Positions 7,998-15,830 of a DNA stretch of 64,000 bases are shown here, one piece after another (positions within the stretch are counted from its first letter, which is position 1; the number at the start of each line of letters is the position of its first letter). A program made the translations under genes and the position numbers. This DNA is from Thetidibacter halocola. GTDB taxonomy: Bacteria > Pseudomonadota > Alphaproteobacteria > Rhodobacterales > Rhodobacteraceae. The DNA lies in assembly GCF_018224955.1 (NCBI RefSeq), contig NZ_JAGTUU010000001.1, forward strand, positions 868,001 to 932,000, given 5' to 3'. The notes under the pieces were generated by a model. The model worked only from the letters and a program-made list of their open reading frames with translations, was not told the origin of the DNA and searched no databases.

Positions 7998-9425
7998 CTA
8001 ATGCCCGCGGTCCAGAAGCATGGTTTCCAGGCCGTCCAGCGCGGCACGATCCAGCACATGCCCGCCGACGATGACCAGTTGCGGCGCGCGAAGTGTCGAA
8101 AGGTCTTCCAACGGGTTCGCACCCAGAAGGACGAGGTCGGCCCGCCGTCCCGGCGCGATGGTGCCGTCCTGATCGGCCAGCCCGAAGAAGCGCGGCGGCG
8201 CGACGGTGGCGGTGTAGAGCGCCTCGCGGGGCGTCAGGCCGATCGTCACGTAAAGGTCCAGTTCGTCGAGCAGCGAGAAGCCGTGGAAGAGGTAGGGGTT
8301 GGCGAAGGAGGCATCGGTGGAGGCGAGGATCGGCACACCTGCCCTATGGGCCATGAGGAACGTCCGCCGGTCGAGCGCGATGCTGTCCTCGGCCAGAGCG
8401 CGCACCTCGTCAGTCATCGCCTCGAGCCGGAAATCCGGGCGGCCCCAGGCTTCGCGAACCTCGGCCGGGATCATGCGCATCCGCGGCGCGTCTTGTGCGG
8501 GCCAGTTGCCTGTGTAGAAGTCCGCCACGCCCAGCGTTGGGCTGACATGCATGCGCGCCTCGGCCATCCGCGCCAGCACCGCGTCGCACAGGCTTTCGTC
8601 CCAGGTTTCCAGGATGATGCGGTTGCGCGATGCCATGATCTCGAAGATGTGGGCCAGGTCCGCGCCCTCGGCCATGACGGTGCGCAAGCTCTCCAGCATG
8701 CCGTCTTCGACGGTCGAGCAGGCCATGGCGACCCGTCCGAAATGCTCGATCCCGTCCTGACGCGCCTCGATGGCGGTGCCGAGCGCGACCCGTTCGGGGA
8801 TGTGGCCCACGAAGGGCAGCCGGGCGCTATGGGCCGCCTCGGCCAGCGCCAGATAGGTCGCTCCATCGAGCATCGAATAGGCCTTCACGGCGGCCCAGCC
8901 TTCGGCGGCGATCCGGTCCACGACGCCTCGTGCCTCGTCCGGCGTATCGGCTAGGAACATGCCGGGCCATGATCCGGGCGATGCGTCGACCCAGGCCCCG
9001 GCGAGGATCAAGCGGGGGCCAAGAACCTCGCCCGCCTCGATTCGGGCCTGCAGCGCCTGCTGCTCGGCGATGGGCCAGAGCGCGCCCATGTCGCGGATGC
9101 CGGTGACGCCGTTGACAAGGTAGAGCGGCAGCGCCGTGTCGGGTTCGTTCGGCGTTGAGAAGATGTGCACATGGCTGTCCCAGAGCCCCGGGATGAGATA
9201 GCCGCCCCCGCCGTCGAGGCGGGTCGCCGAAGCCGACGAGATCTCGGCGCCCACTTCCGCGATCAGACCATCCCGGATCAGCACCGATTGGCCGGAGGTG
9301 AGGGTGCCATCGATCACATCGACGATGGTCACATCGCTCAGCAGGGTCGCGGATTGCGCGCGGACCTCTGCGGCGACCAAGCTACCCAGGGCCAATGCCA
9401 GTAGGATCTTGAAACTGTGCATCAT
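7998..9425 (-). CDS. Secreted metal-dependent amidohydrolase family protein
   Basis: This 475-residue protein has a signal peptide (MMHSFKILLALALGSLVAAEVRAQ) and an amidohydrolase barrel. Features seen are the beta-sandwich N-terminus (VTIVDVIDGTLTSGQSVLI), the metal motif DSHVHI at about residues 84-88, a conserved PFVGHIPE histidine, ASTDASFANP with the catalytic Asp region, and the C-terminal GRRADLVLLGANPLEDL. The family includes imidazolonepropionase-like and dipeptidase-like enzymes that act on cyclic amides or peptides. The ATG at 9423-9425 overlaps the stop of the oxidoreductase gene. It is predicted to work in the periplasm beside other exported hydrolases of the same operon. The substrate is unknown. 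Confidence 0.88.
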   Translation of the reverse strand: MMHSFKILLALALGSLVAAEVRAQSATLLSDVTIVDVIDGTLTSGQSVLIRDGLIAEVGAEISSASATRLDGGGGYLIPGLWDSHVHIFSTPNEPDTALPLYLVNGVTGIRDMGALWPIAEQQALQARIEAGEVLGPRLILAGAWVDASPGSWPGMFLADTPDEARGVVDRIAAEGWAAVKAYSMLDGATYLALAEAAHSARLPFVGHIPERVALGTAIEARQDGIEHFGRVAMACSTVEDGMLESLRTVMAEGADLAHIFEIMASRNRIILETWDESLCDAVLARMAEARMHVSPTLGVADFYTGNWPAQDAPRMRMIPAEVREAWGRPDFRLEAMTDEVRALAEDSIALDRRTFLMAHRAGVPILASTDASFANPYLFHGFSLLDELDLYVTIGLTPREALYTATVAPPRFFGLADQDGTIAPGRRADLVLLGANPLEDLSTLRAPQLVIVGGHVLDRAALDGLETMLLDRGH

Positions 9426-10432
9426 GGCTCGGTCACCCGCAGGACCAGTTTCCCTTCAACCTCTCCCGCTTCCAACTGTTCATGCGCGCGCCGCACGTCG
9501 GCCAGCGGCAGCACCTCGGCAACCACGGGGTCGATCCGTCCCGCGGCCAGCATCTCGAAAAGCCTGCCAAGATCCTCCCGAAACCAGTCGGGATGCCTTC
9601 GCCGCATCGCGCCGATGGAATAGAACGCGGTCGCGTGGCCGTTCGGCAGCCAGTCCCAAAGCTTCAGCTTCACGAAATCCATCGGGATCGAGCCGCCCCG
9701 GCCAAGCACCTCGTTCTGAAAACCGAAGGCCACTAGCATGCCGCCGGGCCTCAGCGCGTGCAGGGAGCGCGACAGGCTGTCGCCGCCCAGCGGGTCGAAG
9801 GCGGCGTCGACCCCGCCACCCGTCGCCTCCAGCAGGGTCGTCTCGGGCGCGTCCGCGTCGATCGGCGTGGCGCCGAGGCGACGGATCAGATCGTGCTTGG
9901 CGGCAATATCGGTGCCGAAGGCGGCGATTCCGGCATCGCGCGCCAGTTGTAGCATCGCCGTCCCGACGGCGCCGCCCGCGCCGTGGATCAGCAGGCTCTG
10001 GCCCGCCTGCATCTTTGCGACACGGGTCAGCATCTGGTAGGGCGTGACGGCCGACAGGATCATGCCGAGCGCATCGACATCCGACACCCCCTCGGGCACC
10101 GGCGTCAGCCGATCCTCGGGCAGGCAGATGTACTGCGAATAGGCGCCGATGGTGGTCAGGTCCGCCACTCGCTCGCCCGGCTTGAAGCGCGTCGCGCCGG
10201 GGCCGGTGGCGTCGACGATCCCTACCATGTCGTAGCCCGGGGTGAAGGGCGGCTTGTCCTTCACGTCCGGATACATCCCCTTGCGGATCATCACGTCGGT
10301 GAAGGCGGCGCTTGTCACCAGTACGCGCACGCGCACCTCGCCAGCCGCGGGCTCGGGCCGGTCCGGGACCGTCTCCACCACAAGGTTTTCAGGGCCGCCG
10401 AAGGCTTTCAGTGAGACACGGGTGTAGGGCAT
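9422..10432 (-). CDS. NADPH:quinone oxidoreductase-like medium-chain dehydrogenase/reductase
   Basis: The 336-residue protein is a zinc-free medium-chain dehydrogenase/reductase. The GroES-like N-domain carries GGPENLVVETVP and TPGYDMVGIV. The nucleotide-binding domain has the HGAGGAVGTAMLQLAR loop (residues 150-157) typical of quinone oxidoreductases, and DAAFDPLGG follows. No structural zinc Cys cluster is present. It probably reduces an activated double bond or quinone with NADPH in the cytoplasm, which makes it the one clearly cytosolic enzyme among exported hydrolases. It is followed directly by the amidohydrolase (overlapping stop and start) and preceded by an alpha/beta hydrolase 19 bases away. 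Confidence 0.88.
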   Translation of the reverse strand: MPYTRVSLKAFGGPENLVVETVPDRPEPAAGEVRVRVLVTSAAFTDVMIRKGMYPDVKDKPPFTPGYDMVGIVDATGPGATRFKPGERVADLTTIGAYSQYICLPEDRLTPVPEGVSDVDALGMILSAVTPYQMLTRVAKMQAGQSLLIHGAGGAVGTAMLQLARDAGIAAFGTDIAAKHDLIRRLGATPIDADAPETTLLEATGGGVDAAFDPLGGDSLSRSLHALRPGGMLVAFGFQNEVLGRGGSIPMDFVKLKLWDWLPNGHATAFYSIGAMRRRHPDWFREDLGRLFEMLAAGRIDPVVAEVLPLADVRRAHEQLEAGEVEGKLVLRVTEP

Positions 10433-10451
10433 CAGGCTTCTCCTCGATGGG

Positions 10452-11414
10452 TCAGGGACGGGATGTTCCGGTGATGAAATCCCGAATGGCCTGCGTCAGG
10501 TCGCCATCGTGGCCGAGCCAGATGTGGCCTCCCTCCGGATAGACGATCAGCCGCGCGTCGGGCATGCGCCCCGCCAGCAACCGGGCGGTTTCGGCCGTGC
10601 CGAAGAGATCGTCCTCGCAGGACAGGATCAGGGTGGGCGCGGCGATGTCCTCGAAGGCCGTCTGGGTCGGGGTTCCCGTCCAGACTCCGTCGTTCCGCAA
10701 TCCGTCCACCTTTCGGCCGATCGGCGTCAGGCCTTCGCGGATCAGGTCGCCCCGCCGCCGTTCTTCCGGCGAAACCCGGTCGAGCAAGGCCGGGTCGGTC
10801 GCGAGCAGCGTGCGCAGAGCCATGTTGGGGGCGAGAGTCGCGAAGCCCCAGAACCAGGTGTCCGAGGTCAGGACGCGCTCCACCGCCACGCGCTGCATAG
10901 CGGTGAATGCCACCGGGTCGCGCCCCGTGAGGTTCGCCGCCGGCACGATGAGGACGAGATGAGAACACCGGTCGGGGTGGCGCAGCGCGAGTTCCGCCGC
11001 CGTGAGCACCCCCGCCGAGCCGCCAGCGACGGCGATCCGCTCGAGGCCGAGATGGTCGAGCAAGTCGACAAGCACATCCGCCTGGTGTGCAGGCGAGGCA
11101 TCGTCGGGGAAGGCGCTGCGCAGGTATCCGAAGCGCGACGGCGCAACGATCCGGAAGCCGGCCTCCAGCAGGCCATGGGCGAAGAGCAGCACCTGATCGA
11201 ACCCGCCGCCGGTGCCGTGGATCATCATCAGCGCCGGCCCGTCGCTGGCCACAGCGTATTCAAGAGGCCCGGCGTCTGTCGGGATCACGCTGCTGAGCCG
11301 CGCGATGCGGGCCTCTGCCCCCGCCGCCATCGTGGCGCGGCAGGAGCCGACGCTCCATGCTCCACCTGCGAGCGCGATGCCGGCAAGGCCGGTCAGCAGG
11401 GTGCGCCGCGCCAT
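10452..11414 (-). CDS. Exported alpha/beta hydrolase
   Basis: The 320-residue protein begins MARRTLLTGLAGIALAGG, a hydrophobic leader following a twin arginine but without a full Tat consensus. A Cys at residue 25 is not in a convincing lipobox. The hydrolase domain has HGTGGG (66-71), PSRFGYLRS, the nucleophile elbow AGGSAGVL (Ser133), SCEDDLFG with the acid, and EGGHIWLG with the catalytic His. The cap region is helical as in haloalkane dehalogenase-like lipases and esterases. The ATG at 11412-11414 shares a base with the stop of the serine hydrolase gene (TGATG). The substrate is unknown; an ester or lactone is plausible. Confidence 0.86.
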   Translation of the reverse strand: MARRTLLTGLAGIALAGGAWSVGSCRATMAAGAEARIARLSSVIPTDAGPLEYAVASDGPALMMIHGTGGGFDQVLLFAHGLLEAGFRIVAPSRFGYLRSAFPDDASPAHQADVLVDLLDHLGLERIAVAGGSAGVLTAAELALRHPDRCSHLVLIVPAANLTGRDPVAFTAMQRVAVERVLTSDTWFWGFATLAPNMALRTLLATDPALLDRVSPEERRRGDLIREGLTPIGRKVDGLRNDGVWTGTPTQTAFEDIAAPTLILSCEDDLFGTAETARLLAGRMPDARLIVYPEGGHIWLGHDGDLTQAIRDFITGTSRP

Positions 11415-12568
11415 CACCGGACGGCCTCGATCGCAAGGTCTGCCAGCTCCGCTTCGAGCGCAGGGACTAGATCGCTCGAGTTGTCCATGACGCCGATGTC
11501 GGTGTTGATCTGGAAGGCGAGGGTGACGCCGTGATCGGGATAGTGGCGCAGGCTGGAGACATAGCCCGGAATCCACCCGCCATGCCCCCAGACCGGCCCG
11601 CGCGGCGTGTCGGCGTAGATCGCCACGCCCGCGCCATAGATGATGCCGGGCGCGTCCGGATCGACCGGTACGCCATCGAGCAGCCGGTCGAGATAGGGGG
11701 CGTCCATCGCCTCGCCGCCGAACAGCAGATGCCCCCAACGCGCAAGATCGGCCGAAGTCGAGGCGAAGCCTCCGCCCGCGGATTCCACCGCCGGGTCCCA
11801 CAGCAGCCGCCTCTCGGCATCGGCGGTGCGCGCGGGCAGGCCGAAAGGATTGTCGGGCGCGACATAGCCCACCGCGAGCCCGGGCAGGTCGGGGCGGTTC
11901 GACGGGATCGTGCCGCCAAGATCGAGCGGATCCACCAAGCGGGTGCGGACGGCTTCGTGCCACGCCTGTCCTGTTACTGCCTCGATCACGAGGCCCAACA
12001 GGACATAGCCCGTATCGCTGTAGGCCCAAGCCTCACCGGCCTCGAACAGCGGCTCGCGTCCGGCCACGAAGGTGATGAGGCGCTCGGGCTCGAAGTCCCC
12101 TGCGTCCGTCGTCAGTAGGGTCCACTCTTCCTGGAACTCCGGCAGATGCACATGGTCCGGCAACCCGGAGGTGTGGTGCAGGAGGTGATCGATGGTGATG
12201 GTGCCTGCATTGGGTAGCGCGTCGAACCACGGGCGATCACCACCATGGACGGCGAGCAGATCGTCGCGCGACAGACGCCCCTCGCTTTCCAGCGCCAGAA
12301 CCGTCGCTGCGACGAAGCTCTTGCCGATGCTCGCGGCCAGCATCGGCGTCTCCGCCGTTATGGCGCGCCCTGCCTCTACATCGGCCAGGCCGGTGGCCGC
12401 TGTCATCACCGTGCCGTCCGGCAGGGCGATCGCCGCTGTGGCGCCGGGAAAGGCGTAGCGCTCACGGAACTCGCCCAGCTTGGCGGCCAGCCAGCCATCC
12501 TGCGCCGCCACGGGCGCCGCGAACCCACCAAGAGCCAAAGTGAAGGCGAGAACAAGGCCCCGGCGCAT
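11414..12568 (-). CDS. Secreted class C beta-lactamase-family serine hydrolase
   Basis: The 384-residue protein has a textbook signal peptide (RRGLVLAFTLALGGFAAPVAAQ). Its serine hydrolase motifs are AASIGKSF (Ser80, Lys83), YSDTGYVLLGL for the YxN position, and WGHGGWIPGY for the KTG-equivalent. HHTSGLPDH is typical of this esterase/peptidase-like group. It resembles the second copy at 5347-6744 but lacks the C-terminal membrane helices. It follows the CPBP protease by four bases and overlaps the next alpha/beta hydrolase, so it is co-translated with them. A D-amino-acid peptidase or esterase role is more likely than beta-lactam resistance. The cleavage target is not visible from sequence. 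Confidence 0.88.
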   Translation of the reverse strand: MRRGLVLAFTLALGGFAAPVAAQDGWLAAKLGEFRERYAFPGATAAIALPDGTVMTAATGLADVEAGRAITAETPMLAASIGKSFVAATVLALESEGRLSRDDLLAVHGGDRPWFDALPNAGTITIDHLLHHTSGLPDHVHLPEFQEEWTLLTTDAGDFEPERLITFVAGREPLFEAGEAWAYSDTGYVLLGLVIEAVTGQAWHEAVRTRLVDPLDLGGTIPSNRPDLPGLAVGYVAPDNPFGLPARTADAERRLLWDPAVESAGGGFASTSADLARWGHLLFGGEAMDAPYLDRLLDGVPVDPDAPGIIYGAGVAIYADTPRGPVWGHGGWIPGYVSSLRHYPDHGVTLAFQINTDIGVMDNSSDLVPALEAELADLAIEAVR

Positions 12569-12572
12569 CCGC

Positions 12573-13424
12573 CTACTCCGCCAGGTGCGGCACGGCGCCG
12601 CGCGCGGCCGGGATGACCTCGGTCACCGCGCCGTCGCGGCTGAACATCGTCTTGCGGTTCAGCCAGACAACGACCACGGCCACGACGACCAGGATGCGGG
12701 TGTCCCAGGGTTGCGCGTCGGGCCAGAACGGGATGATGAGCTGCCAATGGAACAGCATCGGCAAAGCCAGGCTGCCGCGCGCGCTGTTGAAGATCGGCGT
12801 GACCAGGATCGCAAGCGTCATGTTGCCGATGAAGAACGGCAGGAAGGACCAGTTCTCGTAAACGACACCCGCTAGATAGAAGGCGGGCAGATGCCAGACG
12901 CCCCAAGCCGCCCCGATGATGCCCCCGGCCCAGAAAGGGGCCACATGGCGCTGCAGGAGCGGCTGGGCGACGCCCCGCCAGCCGAATTCCTCCATCGGCC
13001 CGAGAAACAGCATCATGACCATGAGCGCGACCATGGCGCCAACGCCTCCCGGGGGAATCGGCGCAAGGAGCGGCCCGCCCTTGATCAGCGATCCGGCTAT
13101 GAAGACGACGGGGATGCCGATCAGGATGAAGGCCCACCAGACCGGGGCGCAGCGCCAGTAGAGGAGGCGCGAGAGAAAGGCGCGCAGGCCATGCAAACCG
13201 CCGAACGCCAGCACCAGAAGAATGCCCGCGATGCCGGGCGCCCACGTGGCGAGGAAGTAGAGGGGGTGGCTGCCGCTGATCTCGCCAAAGGCCGCGGCGG
13301 CGAGCTCCGGGAAGTAGATGTAGCCGCCGATCACGCTCCAGGTGATACCGAATGTGAGCAGTGCGAAGAACAAGAGCGCGAGGGAAGGCACAATCGACCG
13401 CGGTCTGCTCACGATGGAAGACAT
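12573..13424 (-). CDS. CPBP family intramembrane glutamic endopeptidase
   Basis: The 283-residue polytopic membrane protein has the CPBP (Abi) motifs: EEFGWRG at about residues 145-151, HLPAF at 178-182 and a later HWQLI segment with conserved polar residues between hydrophobic helices. CPBP proteins are Rce1-like intramembrane proteases often found with peptide toxin or bacteriocin genes. The start is the ATG at 13422-13424, with GAGGG ahead of it; a longer frame to 13526 has no good initiation site. It is the first gene of the seven-gene hydrolase operon, so the promoter should lie upstream of 13424. The substrate is unknown. Confidence 0.88.
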   Translation of the reverse strand: MSSIVSRPRSIVPSLALLFFALLTFGITWSVIGGYIYFPELAAAAFGEISGSHPLYFLATWAPGIAGILLVLAFGGLHGLRAFLSRLLYWRCAPVWWAFILIGIPVVFIAGSLIKGGPLLAPIPPGGVGAMVALMVMMLFLGPMEEFGWRGVAQPLLQRHVAPFWAGGIIGAAWGVWHLPAFYLAGVVYENWSFLPFFIGNMTLAILVTPIFNSARGSLALPMLFHWQLIIPFWPDAQPWDTRILVVVAVVVVWLNRKTMFSRDGAVTEVIPAARGAVPHLAE

Positions 13425-13645
13425 GTGTGAGCCCTCTCGAAACGGGATCTTTTTGAATTGGGCGCAACATCGCCCAAATCGCCCGCCCGTTCGCTGATCG
13501 AGATCAAGCTGGAGGACGTCAGGCAAACATGGGTTCGGGGCATAGTCTTTCTGTCAGGGAAATGTGCCCCTTGCCCGGCCGCTTCGTCGGCGCGGCGAAC
13601 GTGCCGGCCGGCTGGCCGAATAGCTCTAGACCATGGAAAGGGCCC

Positions 13646-13759
13646 ATGATGCGCAACGACGGATGCTCGAGACGGCGGTGCGTCGCCCCCGTTCTCGCAA
13701 CCATCTGGCTGAGCGGCTGCGCGACGGACGCTTCTGACTTCGGCGGCCTCGATGCATGA
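13646..13759 (+). pseudogene. Short lipoprotein-leader-like fragment
   Basis: This 37-codon plus-strand frame has a GGAAAGGG site before the ATG and encodes basic residues followed by APVLATIWLSGC, which reads as a lipoprotein signal with an LSGC lipobox. It then stops after about 12 residues. It ends where the opposite-strand CPBP fragment ends, so the two look like truncated genes joined back to back. It may be the start of a phage-type lysis lipoprotein, but the remaining sequence is too short to say. Confidence 0.3.
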
Positions 13760-13928
13760 CCGCCGGGAGGTGCGTCGCCGCGAAGGCCAGAGCGGCGATT
13801 AGGGTGGCACTCCAGATGGCACGCGCGCTGGACATAAGGCAAAGCATCCAGACGGCGAGCAGCGACATGAGCCCCCAACGCAGCATCACCTCCTCGGTCA
13901 GGCCACCATAGAGAACGCCGATCAGCAT
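13752..13928 (-). pseudogene. CPBP intramembrane protease fragment
   Basis: The minus-strand frame encodes PDMLIGVLYGGLTEEVMLRWG followed about 30 residues later by AATHLPAV, which are CPBP motifs 1 and 2 with correct spacing. Homology starts near 13945 without an N-terminal half, and the family sequence ends after HLPAVMH near 13752; the continuation is arginine-rich and unlike a membrane protein. It is a decayed or truncated second CPBP gene, distinct from the intact one at 12573-13424 (TEEVMLRWG here, EEFGWRG there). Confidence 0.65.
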
Positions 13929-13959
13929 GTCCGGCAGAGTCCTGTCCCCTCCGCCACAT

Positions 13960-14499
13960 TCAGATACTGAACGCGTCCAAGGACCCCGATTGGGGACTTT
14001 TTTGTTTCAAAGGGCTTTGGCAGGGCCATCCGCCCTTGCGAGACTGGGCGCTTGACGCCGAATGGGTCTCCGAATGACCCGCGTCTCTCTTCGAGCGCTC
14101 ATCGATGGTCACGGGACTGCGAAAAACATCCTCGCATTTCCAATGAGTTGCGGCATTCACGGGTTCGCCCCGCCCGCGAAATAATCTGGTGACGGAGACC
14201 GACACGAAGGCGCAGGGCGGCCAGAAGGACGGACCCGTGGCGGCCGATCTGGCGCATCGCAAACGCTTGCAGCGTCGCGAAATGTTGCAACCTCTGGCGA
14301 CGAGTGAGAGTGGCCAGACGCCCGCCGTCCCTTGTGGATCTCGCCTCGAAATTCTGAACAAGGCCCTCTTTGGCGGGATGTTGCTCTGTTGTCGCCGCAT
14401 TGGTCGTACGGTCACCACTTCGGACATCCGATTGATGATCCGCACAAACGGGATCATTCGAGCAGATGGTCATCCGGCTTCCACGAGGACCGCATCAGC
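13960..14499. other. 540-bp stretch without a recognised gene
   Basis: Several frames stay open here, as is usual in GC-rich DNA, but none gives a recognisable domain or a start with a good ribosome-binding site. The segment lies between the CPBP fragment and the anti-sigma gene, next to the recombination scar at 13.75 kb. It probably contains degraded sequence. No tRNA-like fold or clear terminator was seen. Confidence 0.4.
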
Positions 14500-15177
14500 T
14501 CAGTTGCCCGGCCTCATTAGCCGGTCGGCGCCGAGCGCCAGTTGCTCTGGATGACCGGACACATCGACCAACACGAAAGACGACCGGCCGCGCTCGAACA
14601 AGGCTATGGTTTGACCTTCGTATTCAAAGGCTGTCGGTGGCTCCTCGGCATCTTCCGGGCTTCGTGCGACGGCCATCAGCAGGAGCCTTCCGAGGTCGGG
14701 CGCGTCAACGGTGATGGCGACAGCGGGGCGTTCGGGGGTCGCAACAACCTGGACATCCCGCACCTTCCAGTCTGGCGGCAGCTGCGGCAGCTCGATTCCA
14801 AGTGCCGCGACGATCTCCTGCGCGTTCAACTCCGTGCTCTCGGGCTGCGACACCATCCAGTGCCGCAACTCCAGCGCAGCCTGCGCGTCGAGCGCCGCCT
14901 CGACCAGTGGCGATGCAGGGGCGGGTCCGGCCACCTGCCACGCGACATGGCTGGCCCAGCCCGCCGAAAAAAGCACCAACGCCGCTGCAACGGACGCATA
15001 ACGACGCAGCAGGCGTTGTCCGCGCAGGCTATCCCGAAGACTTCGCGCCTCGGCGACAAGCTGCGGCGGCACCGGATCGCTTGATGTCGAGAGGGCAATC
15101 CGCAGCGTCGCCGTGTTGCGCGCATCCGCCAGCAGGTCCGCCATCCGCTCCGGGCGTTTGGCCAGATAATCCGCCAC
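14500..15177 (-). CDS. Anti-sigma factor, 5' end interrupted by an in-frame amber codon
   Basis: From the GTG at 15175-15177 the frame encodes 225 residues: a short cytosolic helix region (KRPERMADLLADARN), one membrane helix (VAAALVLFSAGWASHVAW) and a periplasmic C-terminal domain. This is the plan of membrane anti-sigma factors. The natural start appears to be the ATG at 15265-15267, overlapping the end of the sigma gene. That frame reads MGDRTEADPEV, then TAG at 15232-15234, then AELLAVLEGRLDPDRTIAVADYLAKRPE, which is the expected N-terminal helix of such proteins. Either the gene is inactivated, or a shortened protein is made by re-initiation. It is last in the operon with the ECF sigma factor. 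Confidence 0.72.
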   Translation of the reverse strand: MADYLAKRPERMADLLADARNTATLRIALSTSSDPVPPQLVAEARSLRDSLRGQRLLRRYASVAAALVLFSAGWASHVAWQVAGPAPASPLVEAALDAQAALELRHWMVSQPESTELNAQEIVAALGIELPQLPPDWKVRDVQVVATPERPAVAITVDAPDLGRLLLMAVARSPEDAEEPPTAFEYEGQTIALFERGRSSFVLVDVSGHPEQLALGADRLMRPGN

Positions 15178-15250
15178 GGCAATGGTGCGATCGGGGTCCA
15201 GACGCCCTTCAAGAACGGCCAGAAGCTCCGCCTAGACCTCCGGATCGGCC

Positions 15251-15793
15251 TCAGTCCTGTCGCCCATCGCGTCCTCCAACAATTCTCAAGGGTTTCGCCC
15301 ATCCCTCATCGGTCCGACCATCCTCGAACGCCCGGAGCACCGCGCGCGCCCGGCCGACTCGGGACATCACCGTTCCCACCGGCACGCCCAGTATCTCGGC
15401 CGCTTCGGGCGGTCCAAGACCCTCCACCGCGACAAGGTGCAGGGTTTCACGTTGTTCTGCGTTCAGCGCGAGAAACGCATTGCGCAGTTGCGCGAACCGC
15501 ACCGCGATGTCGCCGGATGGTTCGACGAAGGCCGGACGTGTCTCGGCCCAGACCTTCTCACGTGCTTCGGCAGCCTTCGCGCTCCGGCGACCGTCGATGA
15601 AGAGGTTGTGCAGGATCGCCATCAGCCACACACGCACATCCGCTCCGTCGTGGAAAGTCGCACGTCGCTCCCTCGCCCGCACGAAAGTCGCCTGGACGAG
15701 ATCGTCCGCCGTTTCCGGGTCGCGGGTCAGCACCCGTGCGTAGCGCCGCAAAGACTCCAGTTGATCGACGATGTCGAGGTCGTCGCTGGCCAT
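15251..15793 (-). CDS. ECF-type RNA polymerase sigma factor
   Basis: This 180-residue protein has sigma region 2 (LESLRRYARVLTRDPETADDLVQATFVRA and DVRVWLMAILHNLFID) and region 4 (LNAEQRETLHLVAVEGLGPPEAAEILGVPVGTVMSRVGRARAVLR), and lacks regions 1 and 3, as expected for group IV sigma factors. The start is the ATG at 15791-15793 with GGAGAT upstream; longer in-frame starts overlap the preceding oxygenase. Its end overlaps the natural start of the anti-sigma gene. It follows the 2OG-Fe(II) oxygenase by 37 bases. With the anti-sigma gene interrupted, this sigma factor may be constitutively active. Confidence 0.9.
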   Translation of the reverse strand: MASDDLDIVDQLESLRRYARVLTRDPETADDLVQATFVRARERRATFHDGADVRVWLMAILHNLFIDGRRSAKAAEAREKVWAETRPAFVEPSGDIAVRFAQLRNAFLALNAEQRETLHLVAVEGLGPPEAAEILGVPVGTVMSRVGRARAVLRAFEDGRTDEGWAKPLRIVGGRDGRQD

Positions 15794-15830
15794 GGGGCTC
15801 AGATCTCCGATGTCGTGTGTGTCATGCCGT

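Noticed and set aside
5347-12568. Beta-lactam resistance genes
   Set aside because: Both serine hydrolases have SxxK and an HGG motif but YSD instead of YxN and esterase/peptidase-like context. A resistance claim is not supported.
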